Shown here: positions 25,919-33,855 of the stretch, in pieces
How positions within the stretch are numbered: position 1 is the stretch's first letter
Layout of the letters: each line of letters begins with the position of its first letter
From: Clostridia bacterium
GTDB lineage: Bacteria > Bacillota > Clostridia > Christensenellales > Aristaeellaceae
Length of the DNA stretch: 64,000 nucleotides
Direction of reading: 5' to 3'
Assembly: GCA_017470145.1 (NCBI GenBank)
Contig: JAFUFB010000019.1
Location: 1 to 64,000, forward strand
Program-made: the position numbers and the translations under genes
The notes under the pieces: model-generated
What the model saw: only the letters and a program-made list of their open reading frames with translations
Databases searched by the model: none
What the model was told of the DNA's origin: nothing

Positions 25919-27223
25919 TTAAATTCCATAAAGGGCCCGGATGAAATCCTCGCCCCGATTTTGTACCACCCGGAAGGGGAGACCGGTTAGGGCCTGCACC
26001 TGGGGCACGGTAAAATCATCCAGGAAGGAATCCTCGTTTTCCCGCAGCATGCTGCTGGAAATCAGCACCTGATCTGCCTTTTTATCGGCCAGGGCGTCCA
26101 TCAAATCCTGCCCGGTGATCAACCCGGTGACCGTGACAGAGGGGCCGAAGAACCGATTGGGCACAGCGAAGACCTCCACAGCGGTGCCAGCCGGGGCATA
26201 TTTTTCCGCCAGAGCCTGAATATAAGGCAGGGCGGAGACGCCGGTGGGAATCAGCAGATGGCGAGGCGGGGGAGCGGACGCCAGGCTTTGCACCAGGGGG
26301 AGGGCATTTTCGCATTCCTGAGCCAGGAGCCGAAGCATGCCAATGCCATTTTCGATCTGTGGATAGCCTTCGTAGGCCTCCTCCGAGGGCACGGGCAGGT
26401 GGGCAATGCTGTAAAACTCGTCGGCCGGGAAAATGAATCGCGTCCCCAGCGTTTTCAGATAATAAGCTTGGATCAGCTCGAAATCCCGTACCAGCTCCCG
26501 GGCTTCCTCCTCCCGGAACAGGCGCAGGGGGTACAGGCGATCCCGATGGTCCGTCAGCCCGATGGGCACGATGGCCAGGCTTTGGGCGGCGGGATAGAGA
26601 TTGGCCAGGTCCACAATGGTCTGGTGCAAAATAGGCCCATCGTTCTCCCCCGGGCAGAGCACCACCTGGCAGTGAAACTTCAGCCCATTTTCCGCCATGC
26701 GCTGCAGGCGGGGGAGCAAATTCCCAGCGGTGGGATTCTTCAGCATGCGAACCCGGGTGGCCGGATCCGTGGCATGGACGGAGATATAGAGGGGGGAAGC
26801 CTTTCGGCGCAGAATGCGCTCGAATTCCTGATCGTCCACATTGGTGAGGGTGACAAAATTGCCCATCATCAGGCTGAGTCGCCAATCGTCGTCCTTCACA
26901 TACAGGGTGGGCCGCATGCCCTTGGGCATCTGGTCCACAAAGCAGAAGATGCAGTGATTCTTGCAGGGACGGGGCTCCAGGATGGCCCGCTCATCCAGCT
27001 TCAACCCCAGCGGGGCGGAAACGCTTTTATGGAGGGAGAGAACCCTGGTTTGTCCTTCCGCGTCCGCCAGCTCCACCTTTAGGCGGGAGGCCATGGAAAG
27101 GGCCTGATAATCAATTTCGTCAATCACGTCCTCGCCATTGATCTTCAGCAGCGTTTCCCCGGGCTGAATCCCTGCCCGGGCGGCCATGGAGCCTCGGGCT
27201 ACTGAAAGGATCCTGATGGACAA
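25919..27223 (-). CDS. PDZ and radical-SAM DUF512 family protein
   Basis: A 434-residue protein. Residues 1-65 form a PDZ-like domain (A-A-R-A-G-I-Q-P-G-E-T-L-L-K-I-N-G). C-K-N-H-C-I-F-C-F-V-D-Q-M-P near 87-100 is an iron-sulfur cluster motif of the CxxxCxxC type, and a DUF512 domain fills the C-terminal half. Proteins of this family (TIGR03279) usually lie next to der, as here; their reaction is unknown. TTG start behind GGAAGGGAGGGGAAGCA. It is transcribed from its own divergent promoter. Confidence 0.88.
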   Translation of the reverse strand: MSIRILSVARGSMAARAGIQPGETLLKINGEDVIDEIDYQALSMASRLKVELADAEGQTRVLSLHKSVSAPLGLKLDERAILEPRPCKNHCIFCFVDQMPKGMRPTLYVKDDDWRLSLMMGNFVTLTNVDDQEFERILRRKASPLYISVHATDPATRVRMLKNPTAGNLLPRLQRMAENGLKFHCQVVLCPGENDGPILHQTIVDLANLYPAAQSLAIVPIGLTDHRDRLYPLRLFREEEARELVRDFELIQAYYLKTLGTRFIFPADEFYSIAHLPVPSEEAYEGYPQIENGIGMLRLLAQECENALPLVQSLASAPPPRHLLIPTGVSALPYIQALAEKYAPAGTAVEVFAVPNRFFGPSVTVTGLITGQDLMDALADKKADQVLISSSMLRENEDSFLDDFTVPQVQALTGLPFRVVQNRGEDFIRALYGI

Positions 27224-27259
27224 TGCTTCCCCTCCCTTCCCTCGAAATCACAACATTAT

Positions 27260-27288
27260 ATTATGGCGAAATCAGCCGGGATTGTCAA
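27260..27288 (-). promoter_or_regulatory. Promoter of the DUF512-der-plsY-lepA-hemW run
   Basis: On the minus strand TTGACA (27288-27283), 17 bases, CATAAT (27265-27260). The -35 box is a perfect consensus. Confidence 0.75.
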
Positions 27289-27294
27289 GAAAAC

Positions 27295-27323
27295 TTGAAT
27301 TTGAGGCAAGATCATGGTATGAT
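27295..27323 (+). promoter_or_regulatory. Promoter of mreB
   Basis: TTGAAT (27295-27300), 17 bases, TATGAT (27318-27323). Only 6 bases separate its -35 box from the divergent one, so the two promoters may influence each other. Confidence 0.7.
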
Positions 27324-27407
27324 GCACCGGGAAACGCTTCTGCCTTGCTTGCATGGGTCAACGTTTCCGGAACAGCCCGGAAGGAAGGGCGTGAAAGGGA
27401 TTTTTGC

Positions 27408-28412
27408 ATGGCGCAGATTAACGATATTGCGATCGATTTGGGGACCTCCAATGTGGTCATCTATATGAAGGGCCAGGGCGTGGTGCTGCGGGAGCCCGCC
27501 GCCGTTTCCGTGGATCAGGAAACCCGGCGTATTCTGGCCTTCGGGACGGAGGCTTGGCGCATGATCGGCCGGACCCCAGCCAATATCCAGGTGATCCGCC
27601 CCTTGGCTCAAGGCGAGATGATCGATTTTGACTTGACGGGGAATATGCTGCGCTTCTTCGTAGCCCGAGTGACGGGGGGGCGGCGTCTCAGCCGGCCACG
27701 GGCGATTCTTTCTACGCCCAGCGGAGTGAAGGACATTGAACAGAAGGCCCTGATGACCACGCTGTTTGACGCCGGGGTGCGGCGGACCCAGATGCTCGAT
27801 CGCAGCATTGCCACCGCCCTGGGGGCGCAGTTGAATTTTCTGGGCGAATACGGATGCATGATTGCGGATATCAGCGCCGGGGGGACGGATCTGGCCGTGC
27901 TGTACAACGGGACGCCCACGGTGGTCAGCAGCCTGCACGTGGGGGGCGATCAGCTGGATGACGCGGTGATCCGTTTTCTCCGTCGGAAATACAATATGCT
28001 GATCGGCGAGCGCACGGCAGAGCAGGTGAAGATCACCCTGGGCAGCGCCATCCGCCGCCAGGAACGGATTAGCATGGACATTACCGGGCGGAATTTGATC
28101 TCTGGGCTGCCAAAGACCATGACCATAGAATCCGATGAGATTTATGAATCGCTGATCGATTGCGTGAACGATCTGATCGAGGGCATCCAGATGCTGATCG
28201 AAAAGACGCCGCCCCAGCTGGCCTCCGATATTTTCGAAAGTGGCATTACCCTGACCGGCGGCGGCGCCCAGCTGTACGGGCTGGCGGAAGCGGTGGGTGC
28301 GGCGCTGAAGGTTCCATGCCGAGTGGCGGATGAAGCCCGGGACTGTACGGTGCTGGGCTGCGCCCGGGTGCTGGAGGATCCCGCTCAGTATAAGTATCTG
28401 CTGAATATTTAA
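27408..28412 (+). CDS. Rod-shape-determining actin homologue MreB/Mbl
   Basis: A 334-residue actin-fold protein: I-A-I-D-L-G-T-S-N-V-V-I-Y (phosphate 1), P-S-G-V-K-D-I-E-Q-K-A-L, A-D-I-S-A-G-G-T-D-L-A-V (phosphate 2) and L-T-G-G-G-A-Q-L-Y-G-L (adenosine motif). Such proteins form membrane-bound filaments that guide cell-wall synthesis. ATG 27408 follows GTGAAAGGGA. It stands alone between its own promoter and terminator, without mreC or mreD, as Mbl-type paralogues often do; it could be MreB, Mbl or MreBH. Confidence 0.9.
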   Translation: MAQINDIAIDLGTSNVVIYMKGQGVVLREPAAVSVDQETRRILAFGTEAWRMIGRTPANIQVIRPLAQGEMIDFDLTGNMLRFFVARVTGGRRLSRPRAILSTPSGVKDIEQKALMTTLFDAGVRRTQMLDRSIATALGAQLNFLGEYGCMIADISAGGTDLAVLYNGTPTVVSSLHVGGDQLDDAVIRFLRRKYNMLIGERTAEQVKITLGSAIRRQERISMDITGRNLISGLPKTMTIESDEIYESLIDCVNDLIEGIQMLIEKTPPQLASDIFESGITLTGGGAQLYGLAEAVGAALKVPCRVADEARDCTVLGCARVLEDPAQYKYLLNI

Positions 28413-28430
28413 CATCTTTGCGGATGAAAA

Positions 28431-28468
28431 GAAATCCCCTGGGAATCGCTCCCAGGGGATTCGTTTTC
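28431..28468. terminator. Bidirectional terminator between mreB and the fusion ligase gene
   Basis: AATCCCCTGGGA (28433-28444), loop ATCGC, TCCCAGGGGATT (28450-28461), with A-rich and CGTTTTC flanks, so it can serve both converging genes. Confidence 0.85.
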
Positions 28469-28475
28469 ATCGTGT

Positions 28476-30989
28476 TTATTGCTTTCCCTTCGCCGTATCG
28501 ATGCCCGCGGCATTCTGCAGGTTCAACTGCTCGATGGCTGCCTCCCGCATCTTGTATTTCAGCACCTTGCCCGCGGCGTTCATGGGGAAGGAGGATACGA
28601 AATCGATGTATTGGGGCACCTTATGCCGGGCCATATGGCTGGCGATGTATTCCGTCATCTCCTCCTTGGAAACCTGCTGTCCCTCCTTCAGAATGATGCA
28701 GGCCATGACCGCTTCGCCATACTTCTTATCAGGCACGCCGATAACCTGGACATCCTCCACCGCGGGATGAGTGTAGATAAATTCCTCAATCTCCTTGGGA
28801 TAGATGTTTTCTCCGCCGCGGATGATCATATCCTTCAGCCGCCCGGTGATGACATAGGTGCCATCCGGATTCCGCCGGGCCAGGTCCCCGGAATGGAGCC
28901 AACCCTCTGCGTCGATGGTAGCAGCGGTGGCCTCCGGCATTTTGTAATATCCCTTCATAATGTTATAGCCCCGGGAGCAGAACTCGCCGTCTACGCCATC
29001 CGGAAGGATGTTTCCAGTTTCAGGATCCACCACCTTGCATTCCACATTGGGGAAATCATAGCCCACGGTTTCCGTCCGGAGCATCAGGTCATCCTGCCAG
29101 GCGGACATGGTGCTGCCGGGGGAGGATTCCGTCTGTCCATAGACGCTGACGATCCCCTGCATGTTCATTTCGTCCGGCTGGGCGGCCCGGCGCATAAGCT
29201 CCGGCGGGCAGCCGGCGCCAGCCATGATGCCTGTACGCATATGGGAGAAATCCGTTTTACGGTAGTCCTCATGGTTGAACATAGCGATGAACATAGTGGG
29301 CACACCGTTGAAGCAGGTGATCCGCTCCTGATGGATGCAGGCCAGGGAGTTCTTTGCGGAGAAGTAGGGCATGGGGCACAGGGTGGCGCCATGGGTCATG
29401 GAAGAGGTCATGGACAGCACCATGCCAAAGCAATGGAACATGGGCACCTGAATCATCATCCGATCCGCCGTGGAAAGCCCCATGCGATCGCCGATGCACT
29501 TGCCGTTATTCACCACATTATAGTGTGTCAGCATGACGCCCTTGGGGAAACCGGTGGTGCCGGAGGTGTACTGCATATTGCAAACATCGTCCACCTTGAC
29601 CCGGGAGGCGTATTCCCGCAGCTTTTCTTCCGGCACGCTGTCCGCCCGCTCCATGGCCTCGTCGAAGGTGAGGCAGCCGGGCTGACGGAAGCCCACGGTG
29701 ATCACGTTCCGCAGGAAGGGCAGCTTCTTGCTGTGCAGGGGTTCGCCAGGCTTGGTAGAGGCGATTTCCGGGCACAGCTTGTTGATGATGGCCCGATAAT
29801 CGCTGTCCAGGCAGGACTCGATCATCACCAGGGTATGGGTATCGCTCTGGCGAAGCAGATACTCCGCCTCATGAATTTTATAGGCGGTGTTTACCGTCAC
29901 CAGCACCGCGCCGATCTTGGTGGCGGCCCAGAAGGTGATGTACCAGGCGGGCACGTTGGTAGCCCAGATGGCGACCTTGCTGCCAGGGCGAACACCCAGG
30001 GAGATCAGGGCTCGGGCGAAGTTGTCCACATCGTCCCGGAATTCGGCATAGGTGCGGGTATAATCCAGGGTGGTGTACCGGAAGGCGTACTGGTCCGGAA
30101 ATTCCGCCACCACCTGATCCAGCACCTGGGGGAAGGTCAGATCGATGAGCTCATCCTTCTTCCAAATGTATCGGCCGGTACCGTCATGGTTGGGATAGAG
30201 CACCTTACGCTTTCCCCGGGGATTGTCGAAGCGATTCATATAGTTGATGAAATAGGGCAGAATCACGTCCCGCAGCGGGAGATCGGGCATCCAGTCCGGC
30301 TTCCATTCCATGGACAGGAAGCCGTCATAGTCAATGGAGCTCAGGGCCCGCATCAGCTCCTGAATGGGCAGAGTTCCTTCGCCGATCAGGTTATACTCCC
30401 CGGCGTCATCGGAATCCCGCAGATGAATATGGCGTACGTAAGCGCCCAGGTTGCGGATGGTGGCATCCGGGGTTTCCTTGAAGTCCCGGTAAGGATGGTG
30501 CATATCCCAGAGGGCTGCCAGCTCATCCCGGGCGTAATCATCCAGCAGGTTGCGCAGCCGCTCCGTGTTGGCATAAATCCCCACGGTTTTGATCAGCAGG
30601 GTTACCTCCAGGCCGGAAAGCAGGGGCAGAATGCGATCCAGATTCCGGTGCACCGCCCCCTCATCCTCCTTCAAGGCGCAGACTGCCACGTAGGGAGCCC
30701 GCAGGGCGGCGGCGGATTGAAACAGCAGCCGGAATTCAGCCAGATCTGCTTCCCCCTCGCTCAGGTCGAGGGGCGTGTCCAGGCAGGAAAGGGACAGATG
30801 CTTCTCCTTCAGTCCCCGCAGGGTTTCGTTCAGATGATATTGATGGAAGGGGCCGCTGCGATCCGTCAAGGCCGGGGTGCGGCTCAGATTATAGAGCTCG
30901 ATACCCTGAAAGTGGTATTCCTCCGCATCGCGAATCTGCTGATCCCAGGGGAGATCGTTCCAGCCCCGGGTAGAAAATGAAAGATTCAT
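28476..30989 (-). CDS. Fusion: xylose-isomerase-like TIM barrel and AMP-forming acyl-CoA ligase
   Basis: An 837-residue protein with two enzyme modules. Residues 1-255 resemble the AP-endonuclease-2/sugar-phosphate isomerase-epimerase TIM barrel; W-D-M-H-H-P (161-166), H-I-H-L-R-D (187-192) and S-M-E-W (226-229) fit the metal-ligand pattern. Residues 270-825 are an ANL-superfamily ligase with P-loop Y-T-S-G-T-T-G-F-P-K-G (474-484), later V-Y-G-Q-T-E, W-L-H-S-G-D, a hinge G-R-L-K-D-M-I-I-R-G-G-E-N-I-Y-P and A-A-G-K-V-L-K-Y near the end (catalytic Lys). The ligase should activate a carboxylic acid to its CoA ester. Substrates of both halves are unknown. The start overlaps the upstream stop as ATGA, so it is coupled to the LeuA-like gene and its leucine T-box. 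Confidence 0.88.
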   Translation of the reverse strand: MNLSFSTRGWNDLPWDQQIRDAEEYHFQGIELYNLSRTPALTDRSGPFHQYHLNETLRGLKEKHLSLSCLDTPLDLSEGEADLAEFRLLFQSAAALRAPYVAVCALKEDEGAVHRNLDRILPLLSGLEVTLLIKTVGIYANTERLRNLLDDYARDELAALWDMHHPYRDFKETPDATIRNLGAYVRHIHLRDSDDAGEYNLIGEGTLPIQELMRALSSIDYDGFLSMEWKPDWMPDLPLRDVILPYFINYMNRFDNPRGKRKVLYPNHDGTGRYIWKKDELIDLTFPQVLDQVVAEFPDQYAFRYTTLDYTRTYAEFRDDVDNFARALISLGVRPGSKVAIWATNVPAWYITFWAATKIGAVLVTVNTAYKIHEAEYLLRQSDTHTLVMIESCLDSDYRAIINKLCPEIASTKPGEPLHSKKLPFLRNVITVGFRQPGCLTFDEAMERADSVPEEKLREYASRVKVDDVCNMQYTSGTTGFPKGVMLTHYNVVNNGKCIGDRMGLSTADRMMIQVPMFHCFGMVLSMTSSMTHGATLCPMPYFSAKNSLACIHQERITCFNGVPTMFIAMFNHEDYRKTDFSHMRTGIMAGAGCPPELMRRAAQPDEMNMQGIVSVYGQTESSPGSTMSAWQDDLMLRTETVGYDFPNVECKVVDPETGNILPDGVDGEFCSRGYNIMKGYYKMPEATAATIDAEGWLHSGDLARRNPDGTYVITGRLKDMIIRGGENIYPKEIEEFIYTHPAVEDVQVIGVPDKKYGEAVMACIILKEGQQVSKEEMTEYIASHMARHKVPQYIDFVSSFPMNAAGKVLKYKMREAAIEQLNLQNAAGIDTAKGKQ

Positions 30990-32398
30990 TCCTCTTCCTC
31001 CTCGTACACAATCTTATTCAGCGCGTTGACATAGGCCATGATGCTGGCGCCCACGATATCCGTGGACAGGCCGCGGCCGGAATAGAGCTTGCCCTCGGAG
31101 CGCAGGCGCACCACGGTTTCGCCCATGGCCTCTCGCCCCTCGGTAATGGCTTGAATCTGGAATTCATCCAGCTCAAAATGCCGCCCAATGGCTTTTTCCA
31201 GCGCCAGGAAGGCCGCGTCGATAACGCCGTCTCCCGCGGAAATGCCGTCCAGCGTCTGGTCATGATACTTTAATTTCATATGGGCCATGGCGCCGATGTC
31301 GTTGCCGGAATTGAAGACATAGCTGATGACCTGGTAGGTGGGGGGCACCTGCATAGCCTCGGTGGCCACCAGGGCGTCCAGCTCCTTCAGACTGATGCTG
31401 CCTTTCTTTTCCGCCACGTTCAGGAAGGCCTGGTAGACCTTTTCCTGATCCTCCGTAGAAAGCAGATAGCCCAGCTGCTCCATGGAGCGAAGAACGCTCT
31501 CCTTGCTGTCATGGAAGCTGAGGCGCAGTTCCCCCTCCTGATCCTGGACGTCGGCGGCAAAGGAACGCTGGGCGGGAAGATTGGCCCGGCAGAGGGCTTC
31601 AATCTGTCCGGTGACCCGGCGGATCTCCTCCCGGCGAATTTGGCAGTTCACGTCCATCTTTTCTCCCTTCAGCGCCAGTACCCGAACCACATGAGCCAGG
31701 GAAGCACAGTTCAGGGCGAAGGCGGCGGCTTTGACCTCGCGAATGCCACAACGAACAGATTCCACCGCGCAGGCGTCCGCCAGGCTCAGCTCGTTGGAGC
31801 AGTCAATGCCAAAAATCACCTTTTCCGATGCACCAACATCGTCCAGGATTTCTGTCAGCTCCTTCCGAAGCTCCTCCGGCAGGGAGACGCCCGCCGCTTC
31901 CTGGAAGGTAATATGGGAAGCGCCGGCGGCGATGGCCTGTTGAACCAGGGGCACCAGAAAATCCCGATCACCGCGGAAGGCATCTTCCGCGATCAGCTCC
32001 ACCTGATCCGTATATTTCCGGCACTCGGCAATGGTCTCCACCACGCGGGCGGAAAGGGCTGCGGGCTTGAGATGAAAAAGGTATTCCATCTGGACGGAGC
32101 TGACGGGGACGCTGACCTGCAGCCGGGCACCAGGCGCTTCCTTCAAGGCGTTCCAGGTCAGCTGCACGCTGTCCGCGTTCAGCTGGACAGGAACGGCTAC
32201 CACCGCATGCTTCACGGCGGCGGAGATAGACTTGATCAGCAGGGGATCCACCTTCTTGTTTTCAATGGCGGGCAGCTCCAACGCGTCCACCTCCAGCCGG
32301 TCGATGAGCCGGCTCAGCTCGATTTTTTCCCGAAAGCTTAGGGGCATCTGTTTGCCGGATTGCTTGAGTGTTTTGTCTGAGATGAAAACTCTTTCCAT
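30986..32398 (-). CDS. Isopropylmalate-synthase-like protein with degenerate catalytic domain and LeuA regulatory domain
   Basis: A 470-residue protein. Residues 1-270 align with the LeuA catalytic TIM barrel (V-x-M-E-Y, K-Y-T-D-Q-V-E-L, A-E-D-A-F-R) but the key motifs are gone: the expected D-T-T-L-R-D-G-E-Q reads D-K-T-L-K-Q-S-G-K-Q at 8-17, and the metal-binding H-C-H-N-D reads D-C-S-N-E at 199-203. Residues about 335-465 look like a complete LeuA allosteric (leucine-binding) domain, with G-x-G-x-I-D-A-A-F-x-A-L and G-R-G-L-S-T-D-I-V-G-A-S. It is probably not an isopropylmalate synthase; a leucine-sensing or partner role is my inference. ATG 32398 follows GGAGGGAAAGAAAGA. First gene after a Leu-type T-box. 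Confidence 0.85.
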   Translation of the reverse strand: MERVFISDKTLKQSGKQMPLSFREKIELSRLIDRLEVDALELPAIENKKVDPLLIKSISAAVKHAVVAVPVQLNADSVQLTWNALKEAPGARLQVSVPVSSVQMEYLFHLKPAALSARVVETIAECRKYTDQVELIAEDAFRGDRDFLVPLVQQAIAAGASHITFQEAAGVSLPEELRKELTEILDDVGASEKVIFGIDCSNELSLADACAVESVRCGIREVKAAAFALNCASLAHVVRVLALKGEKMDVNCQIRREEIRRVTGQIEALCRANLPAQRSFAADVQDQEGELRLSFHDSKESVLRSMEQLGYLLSTEDQEKVYQAFLNVAEKKGSISLKELDALVATEAMQVPPTYQVISYVFNSGNDIGAMAHMKLKYHDQTLDGISAGDGVIDAAFLALEKAIGRHFELDEFQIQAITEGREAMGETVVRLRSEGKLYSGRGLSTDIVGASIMAYVNALNKIVYEEEEE

Positions 32399-32420
32399 TC
32401 TTTCTTTCCCTCCAACTGTA

Positions 32421-32715
32421 AAATAAAAAATCCCTGAAGCCAAACTTGGCTACAGGGACGAAAATACTAAAATTTCCGCGGTACCACCCAAATTGCCTCC
32501 TCCTCGCGGAGAAAGACCATCTCTTGAGCTCCAACAAGCTCTCAGCCGATCACGGGGCGCCCGTGCCCCCTTACTGGCGAGAAGAAAACCCGCGTTCAAA
32601 GGGCAAACTCAGGAAGCAGTCACTCTTCGCTTCGGTACCGGCTCACAGCAGCCGCCGGCTCTCTGAAACCTCCCTGAAGAGATTCCTTCCATCATCGCTT
32701 TGCGTGTGAAATTGC
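32421..32715 (-). promoter_or_regulatory. T-box leader, specifier read as CUG (Leu)
   Basis: The T-box TGGGTGGTACCGCGG lies at 32490-32476 on the minus strand. Stem I has AGAGAGCCGGCGG and GTGAGCCGG. Pairing GGAAG with CTTCC and CTCTTC with GAAGAG leaves the 3' loop TGA-CTG; CTG (32619-32617) takes the place TAC has in the tyrosine leader of this window, and both are 6 bases before GAG. The terminator CCCTGTAGCCAA/TTGGCTTCAGGG with ATTTTTTATTT ends near 32421. Leucine is my reading of the specifier; the T-box itself is certain. It fills most of the 441-base intergenic gap. Confidence 0.9.
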
Positions 32716-32719
32716 GAGC

Positions 32720-32748
32720 ATGATAACACAGAAAAATGGAAACGTCAA
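32720..32748 (-). promoter_or_regulatory. Promoter of the Leu T-box operon
   Basis: On the minus strand TTGACG (32748-32743), 17 bases, TATCAT (32725-32720). Confidence 0.8.
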
Positions 32749-32757
32749 CCGCTTTTA

Positions 32758-32785
32758 TTGACAAAAAAAAGATTTTGGATATGAT
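32758..32785 (+). promoter_or_regulatory. Promoter of the phoH operon
   Basis: TTGACA (32758-32763), 16 bases, TATGAT (32780-32785). It diverges from the Leu T-box promoter with 9 bases between the -35 boxes. Confidence 0.75.
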
Positions 32786-32839
32786 AAGAGAAGGGAATTA
32801 GCGCCGAAATGAATCTCGGTTTGAAAGGGAAGGACTGAA

Positions 32840-33838
32840 TTGCTGTTGAATCACGAGCTCGACCTGTCTGCGCAGTCGATGGACGCCTATATCTCGCTCT
32901 TTGGATTGAATGATCAAAACATCTCCCTGATCGAGCAGGAATGCCGGGTTAGCGTCTCCCTGCATGGAAACGCCCTCCAAATTTCCGGCGAGGAAGAGGA
33001 TGCTGCTCAGGCGGAAGAAGCCATCCAGCTGCTGCTGGAGATGATCACCCGGCATGAGCCGGTGGACAGGATGAGAATCCGGTATGTTCTGTCCATGGTG
33101 AAAGAAGGAAAATCCGATCTGGTAGACGACGGACTAAAGTCTGTCATTGCGGTAACCCATCGAGGGAAACAGATTCGCTGCAAAACCGCCGGACAAATGC
33201 AATATGTGGATACCATCCGTCAGCATGATTTAACCTTTGCCATCGGTCCGGCTGGCACAGGGAAAACTTACCTGGCCATGGCCCTGGCGGTGGTGGCGCT
33301 GAAGAATAAAGAAGTGGAACGGATCATTCTGACCCGGCCCGCCGTAGAAGCGGGAGAGAAGCTTGGCTTCCTGCCTGGCGATTTGACCCAGAAGGTGGAC
33401 CCCTATCTGCGCCCGCTTTTCGATGCCTTATATGATTTCATGGGGCCGGATGCCTATGCCCGGCTGGTGGAAAGGGGCATCGTGGAGGTGGCGCCGCTGG
33501 CCTATATGCGGGGGCGCACTCTGTCAGACGCCTTCATTATTCTGGACGAAGCGCAGAACACCACCTCTGAGCAAATGAAAATGTTTCTGACCCGGATGGG
33601 CTTTCACTCTCGCATGGTGGTGACGGGGGATATTACTCAGACGGACCTGCCAGGGGGCGTTCGATCCGGGCTAGCGGAAGCTATCGAAATTTTGAAGGGC
33701 ATCGACACCATTGGCATTGTGGAGCTGACTGCCAAGGATATCGTCCGGCACGAGCTGGTGATGCAAATTATCCAGGCCTATGACGCCCAGGCCAGAGAGC
33801 GGAAAAATCGTCTGGCGGTCCGGGAGAGTGGAAAATGA
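32840..33838 (+). CDS. PhoH family ATPase
   Basis: A 332-residue protein. A KH-like N-terminal part (about 1-75) is followed by the PhoH P-loop domain: A-I-G-P-A-G-T-G-K-T-Y-L-A (Walker A, about 136-148), L-T-R-P-A-V-E-A-G-E-K-L-G-F-L-P-G-D, and I-I-L-D-E-A-Q-N-T-T (Walker B). PhoH/PhoL proteins bind RNA and travel with ybeY, pointing to RNA processing or ribosome quality control. TTG start behind GGGAAGGAC. Its stop overlaps a possible ATG of pgpH. Confidence 0.92.
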   Translation: MLLNHELDLSAQSMDAYISLFGLNDQNISLIEQECRVSVSLHGNALQISGEEEDAAQAEEAIQLLLEMITRHEPVDRMRIRYVLSMVKEGKSDLVDDGLKSVIAVTHRGKQIRCKTAGQMQYVDTIRQHDLTFAIGPAGTGKTYLAMALAVVALKNKEVERIILTRPAVEAGEKLGFLPGDLTQKVDPYLRPLFDALYDFMGPDAYARLVERGIVEVAPLAYMRGRTLSDAFIILDEAQNTTSEQMKMFLTRMGFHSRMVVTGDITQTDLPGGVRSGLAEAIEILKGIDTIGIVELTAKDIVRHELVMQIIQAYDAQARERKNRLAVRESGK

Positions 33839-33855
33839 CAGAAAGGAGCGACCGC

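Noticed and set aside
28479-30980. An 833-codon open frame on the plus strand opposite the fusion ligase gene
   Set aside because: It mirrors a gene with clear enzyme motifs, has no recognisable domain and is explained by the codon bias of the G+C-rich opposite strand.
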